From: Egerieenecus merdigallinarum
GTDB lineage: Bacteria > Bacillota > Clostridia > Christensenellales > Aristaeellaceae
NCBI GenBank assembly: GCA_018711985.1
Contig: DVHS01000122.1
Location: forward strand, 8,826 to 72,825
Length of the DNA: 64,000 nt
Direction: 5' to 3'
In this document: positions 61,439 to 64,000 of the stretch, piece after piece
Numbering within the stretch: the stretch's first letter is position 1
Layout of the letters: every line of letters starts with the position of its first letter
Translations under genes and position numbers: made by a program
The notes under the pieces: model-generated
The model's database searches: none
What the model saw: the letters and a program-made list of their open reading frames with translations, nothing else
Told to the model about the DNA's origin: nothing

Positions 61439-62294
61439 GGGGCGCCTCCTTCCACAGCCGGAGCAGATGCTCCCGCACCTGGTCAATGGTGTACAGATCA
61501 TCGGGAATGTCGATGCCCCGCTTGCGCAGCAGCGCGCAGAGCTTGGTGGCCTGGGGCACGCCCAGCCCCACGGATTCCATCATGCCCACCTGGCGGAACA
61601 GCTCCCGGGGGGTGCCGTCGGCCACCAGGCGGCCCTTGTTCATCACAATCAGCCGGGTAGCCAGGCGGGAAATATCGTCCATGGAGTGGCTGACCATAAT
61701 GACCGTAACGCCGCCCTGGGCGTGAAGCTGCTTTACCATGTCCAGAATGCGGTCCCGGCCCCGGGGATCAAGTCCCGCGGTGGGCTCGTCCAGAATGAGC
61801 ACCTTGCTTTCCATGGCCAGCACCCCGGCAATGGCCACCCGGCGCATCTGTCCGCCGGAAAGCTCAAAGGGGGAACGCTGGGCATAGCGGTCGTAATCCA
61901 GGTGCACCCATTCCATGGCCCGGCGCACCCGGCGATCCACCTCCTCGGGGGAAAGCCCCAGGTTCTTGGGGCCAAAGGCGATGTCCTTGGCGATGGTTTC
62001 CTCAAAAAGCTGATATTCGGGGTACTGGAACACCAGCCCCACCTTTTGCCGGATGCGGCGGCGGTCCACGCCCTTCTGGTTCATATCCTCCCCGTCAATG
62101 AGCACCTGGCCCGAGGTGGGGGTGAGCAGGCCATTGAGGTGCTGCACCAGGGTGGACTTGCCCGAACCTGTGTGGCCGATGACGCCAATGAATTCTCCAT
62201 CCTGGATGGTCAGGTTCACGTCCATGATGGCGGTGGCCTGGAAGGCGCTGCCCTGGCTGTACGTATGGGTAAGATGCCTTACTTCAATGGGCAT
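61428..62294 (-). CDS. ecfA2: ECF transporter ATPase EcfA2
   Basis: This is the second ATPase of the energy-coupling module. It has 288 residues with Walker A GHTGSGKSTLVQHL, Q-loop VFQYPEYQLFEETI (typical of EcfA2), signature LSGGQMRRVAIAGVLA, Walker B VLILDEPTAGLDP and H-loop SHSMDD. It overlaps ecfA1 by 16 bp and ecfT by 11 bp, so the whole module is translated as a coupled set. Confidence 0.95.
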   Translation of the reverse strand: MPIEVRHLTHTYSQGSAFQATAIMDVNLTIQDGEFIGVIGHTGSGKSTLVQHLNGLLTPTSGQVLIDGEDMNQKGVDRRRIRQKVGLVFQYPEYQLFEETIAKDIAFGPKNLGLSPEEVDRRVRRAMEWVHLDYDRYAQRSPFELSGGQMRRVAIAGVLAMESKVLILDEPTAGLDPRGRDRILDMVKQLHAQGGVTVIMVSHSMDDISRLATRLIVMNKGRLVADGTPRELFRQVGMMESVGLGVPQATKLCALLRKRGIDIPDDLYTIDQVREHLLRLWKEAPHAQ

Positions 62295-63127
62295 AGCAGC
62301 TTTGCCACCTCCTCGGCCATTTCTTCCACGGTGAGCACTCCGTCCGGCAAAGGCATGCCGGCCTCACGGAGCTGTGCGCTCAAGGCGGTCATGGGCGGCA
62401 CGTCCAGGTGCAGCTCCCGCAGGGCATCCACCTGGCGGAAGATTTCCCGGGGGGTACCTTCCTTGACGATCTGGCCGTCGCTGACCACCAGGATGCGGTC
62501 GGCCTGAACGGCCTCTTCCATATAATGGGTAATCCACACCACCGTAATGCCCTTTTCCTTGTTCAGGCGACGGACGGTTTCCAGCACATCCCGCCGGCCG
62601 AAGGGGTCCAGCATGGCCGTGGCCTCGTCGGCAACCAGGATCTCCGGCTCCATGGCCAGCACCCCGGCAATGGCCACCCGCTGCTTCTGGCCACCGGAAA
62701 GCAGGTGCGGAGCGGAAGCGGCAAACTCGGTCATGTGCACAGCTTCCAGGGCGGCGTCAATGCGGCGGACCATCTCATCGGTGGGTACACCCAGATTCTC
62801 CAGGCCAAAGGCCACATCTTCCCGTACCACGGTGGCTACCAGCTGATTGTCCGGGTTTTGGAAGATCATGCCCGCGTGCTGGCGCACGTCCCAGACCTTG
62901 TCCTCCTCCCGGGTATCCAGCCCACAGACCAGCAGGCGCCCCTCCGTGGGAATATACAGGGCGTTGAGCAGCTTGGCAAAGGTACTCTTGCCCGAACCGT
63001 TGTGCCCCAGCACAGCCACAAACTCGCCGGGGGCGATGGCGGCGCTGACCTTTTGAAGCGCGGGGGTTTCCGCTTCCTCATAGGTATAGGAAACCTCCTG
63101 CGCAAGAATGCGCGGTTGTGTGTTCAT
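62279..63127 (-). CDS. ecfA1: ECF transporter ATPase EcfA1
   Basis: This is the first ATPase of the module, 282 residues. Walker A is GHNGSGKSTFAKLLN, Q-loop IFQNPDNQLVATVV (typical of EcfA1), signature LSGGQKQRVAIAGVLA, Walker B ILVADEATAMLDP and H-loop THYMEE. AAGGAG lies upstream of ATG 63127. The S component (substrate binder for riboflavin, folate, biotin and others) is not in the window, so this is probably a shared group II module. Confidence 0.95.
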   Translation of the reverse strand: MNTQPRILAQEVSYTYEEAETPALQKVSAAIAPGEFVAVLGHNGSGKSTFAKLLNALYIPTEGRLLVCGLDTREEDKVWDVRQHAGMIFQNPDNQLVATVVREDVAFGLENLGVPTDEMVRRIDAALEAVHMTEFAASAPHLLSGGQKQRVAIAGVLAMEPEILVADEATAMLDPFGRRDVLETVRRLNKEKGITVVWITHYMEEAVQADRILVVSDGQIVKEGTPREIFRQVDALRELHLDVPPMTALSAQLREAGMPLPDGVLTVEEMAEEVAKLLCPLK

Positions 63128-63147
63128 GCGTATCTCCTTTACATGGT

Positions 63148-63171
63148 CCGGCGCGGATACTGTCGCGCCGG
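63148..63171 (-). promoter_or_regulatory. Perfect inverted repeat in the ecf leader
   Basis: An 8-bp GC stem (CCGGCGCG/CGCGCCGG, 8-base loop) sits between the promoter and the ecfA1 ribosome site. It has no T run. It could be an operator or an RNA structure. Confidence 0.5.
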
Positions 63172-63176
63172 GTATG

Positions 63177-63206
63177 ATTGTATCACATTTGCGCGGTGGG
63201 ATACAA
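63177..63206 (-). promoter_or_regulatory. Promoter of the ecfA1-ecfA2-ecfT-truA operon
   Basis: On the minus strand, TTGTAT, 18 bases and TACAAT. Confidence 0.7.
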
Positions 63207-63293
63207 CTCTTTTTCTACATTAAGTAGCATGGAAAGCAGAAACAATGTTACGGGGACCGGCAAAGAAAAATGCAAGAAATTTGAAAAAAACCG

Positions 63294-63322
63294 TTGACAA
63301 AGCTGGGCCAATCGTGTAATAT
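63294..63322 (+). promoter_or_regulatory. Promoter of the tRNA operon
   Basis: A perfect TTGACA, 17 bases and TAATAT; a perfect TATAAT lies five bases further on (22-base spacing). It is followed 45 bases later by the first tRNA. Divergent from the ecf promoter. Confidence 0.85.
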
Positions 63323-63366
63323 ATAATGCGTCGCCTGCGGGGTTCGCCCCTGTGGGAAGAAGGCAC

Positions 63367-63443
63367 CGGGGTGTAGCGCAGCCTGGTAGCGCACGTGCTT
63401 TGGGAGCATGGGGCCGCGAGTTCGAATCTCGCCACCCCGACCA
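63367..63443 (+). tRNA. tRNA-Pro(UGG)
   Basis: A full cloverleaf with acceptor CGGGGTG/CACCCCG, anticodon TGG at 63401-63403 and an encoded CCA end. It is the first gene of the tRNA cluster. Confidence 0.97.
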
Positions 63444-63470
63444 GATCCTTCACTCCGACGTAAATGATGT

Positions 63471-63546
63471 GGCCCCGTGGTCAAGAGGCCTAAGACACCG
63501 CCCTTTCACGGCGGCTACCCGGGTACGAATCCCGGCGGGGTCACCA
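63471..63546 (+). tRNA. tRNA-Glu(UUC)
   Basis: Acceptor GGCCCCG/CGGGGTC, anticodon stem CCGCC/GGCGG with TTC at 63505-63507, encoded CCA. Confidence 0.97.
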
Positions 63547-63567
63547 TTTTGTTGCTTTCAAGGACTT

Positions 63568-63641
<74 letters not shown>

Positions 63642-63648
63642 CTCTTGT

Positions 63649-63722
63649 GGCCCGGTAGCTCAGTTGGTTAGAGCGCCAGCCTGTCACGCTGGAGGTCGAG
63701 GGTTCGAGCCCCTTCCGGGTCG
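63649..63722 (+). tRNA. tRNA-Asp(GUC)
   Basis: Acceptor GGCCCGG/CCGGGTC, discriminator G, anticodon GTC at 63683-63685. The CCA end is not encoded (CAT follows). Confidence 0.96.
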
Positions 63723-63767
63723 CATTTTTTCAGGCTTGTGCCCATAGCTCCGCTTATGATAGCCTAT

Positions 63768-63843
63768 GCTGGCGTAGCTCAATTGGCAGAGCAGCTGATT
63801 TGTAATCAGCAGGTTGCGGGTTCAAGTCCCATCGCCAGCTCCA
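63768..63843 (+). tRNA. tRNA-Thr(UGU)
   Basis: Acceptor GCTGGCG/CGCCAGC, anticodon TGT at 63801-63803, encoded CCA. Confidence 0.97.
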
Positions 63844-63871
63844 TTTTCGGATGAGACTTGAGCAAATTCAT

Positions 63872-63956
<85 letters not shown>

Positions 63957-63960
63957 ACAA

Positions 63961-64000
63961 GCGGGAATGGCGGAATTGGCAGACGCGCTAGATTCAGGTT
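63961..64000 (+). tRNA. tRNA-Leu(CAG), partial at window end
   Basis: Only the 5' half is present: acceptor GCGGGAA, a Leu-type D arm (TGGCGGAATTGGCAGACGCG) and an anticodon loop with CAG at 63995-63997. The rest lies beyond the window. Confidence 0.88.

Noticed and set aside
63128..63366. Riboswitch in the ecf leader or upstream of the tRNA operon
   Set aside because: Only a simple 8-bp palindrome is visible. The leader is about 50 bases, too short for known vitamin riboswitches, and no conserved core was recognised.

Overview
The window looks like chromosomal DNA from a GC-rich, anaerobic, spore-forming Clostridia-type Firmicute. The evidence is HrcA/CIRCE and CtsR/McsA/McsB/ClpC heat-shock control, SpoIIID beside Mbl, a CwlJ/SleB-type hydrolase, the DapF plus DapL branch of lysine synthesis, a flavodiiron protein, an ECF transporter module and Bacillus-like promoters. 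A gut or rumen Christensenellales-type lineage is my guess only. No phage, insertion sequence, CRISPR array or rRNA was seen.

Layout. 1-3.7 kb: a partial WYL-domain regulator and a two-gene uronide-processing module (GH88 and DUF2264) behind a perfect consensus promoter. 3.8-8.7 kb: CIRCE-controlled hrcA-grpE-dnaK-dnaJ. 8.7-15.5 kb: flavodiiron protein and a 1,694-residue secreted SdrD-B-repeat protein. 15.5-22.5 kb: asnS, a 2-hydroxyacid dehydrogenase, dapF-dapL, purA and an amidohydrolase. 22.7-26.9 kb: a GH106-like protein divergent from an AraC regulator. 26.9-31.4 kb: vanW-sfsA-CHAP-ppaC operon on the minus strand. 31.6-34.6 kb: M32 carboxypeptidase, sirtuin and nitroreductase. 34.6-35.1 kb: a hairpin-dense intergenic region. 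35.1-40.5 kb: recQ, GH51 arabinofuranosidase, a Gfo/Idh oxidoreductase and a small Cys-rich protein. 40.5-46.8 kb: murA, then divergent ctsR-mcsA-mcsB-clpC. 46.9-53 kb: oppABCDF. 53-58.3 kb: C26 and P1 hydrolases, an AAA ATPase, an ABC-F protein and a cell-wall hydrolase. 58.4-63.2 kb: spoIIID-mbl, then ecfA1-ecfA2-ecfT-truA. 63.3-64 kb: a tRNA operon (Pro, Glu, a CAU tRNA, Asp, Thr, Tyr, Leu) cut by the window end.

How it works together. Both classical Gram-positive heat-shock regulons sit here with recognisable operators: CIRCE for the DnaK machine and a CtsR box for ClpC/McsAB. Three separate sugar modules suggest a plant or host polysaccharide degrader that imports oligosaccharides, because none of the glycosidases has a signal peptide. 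The opp operon imports peptides, with a terminator between oppA and oppB that should give excess binding protein.

The least explained material is a family of structured intergenic repeats with members near 22.6, 34.85, 40.1 and 42.0 kb. The 34.7-35.0 kb copy is a chain of hairpins bracketed by two identical 30-nt hairpin sequences.
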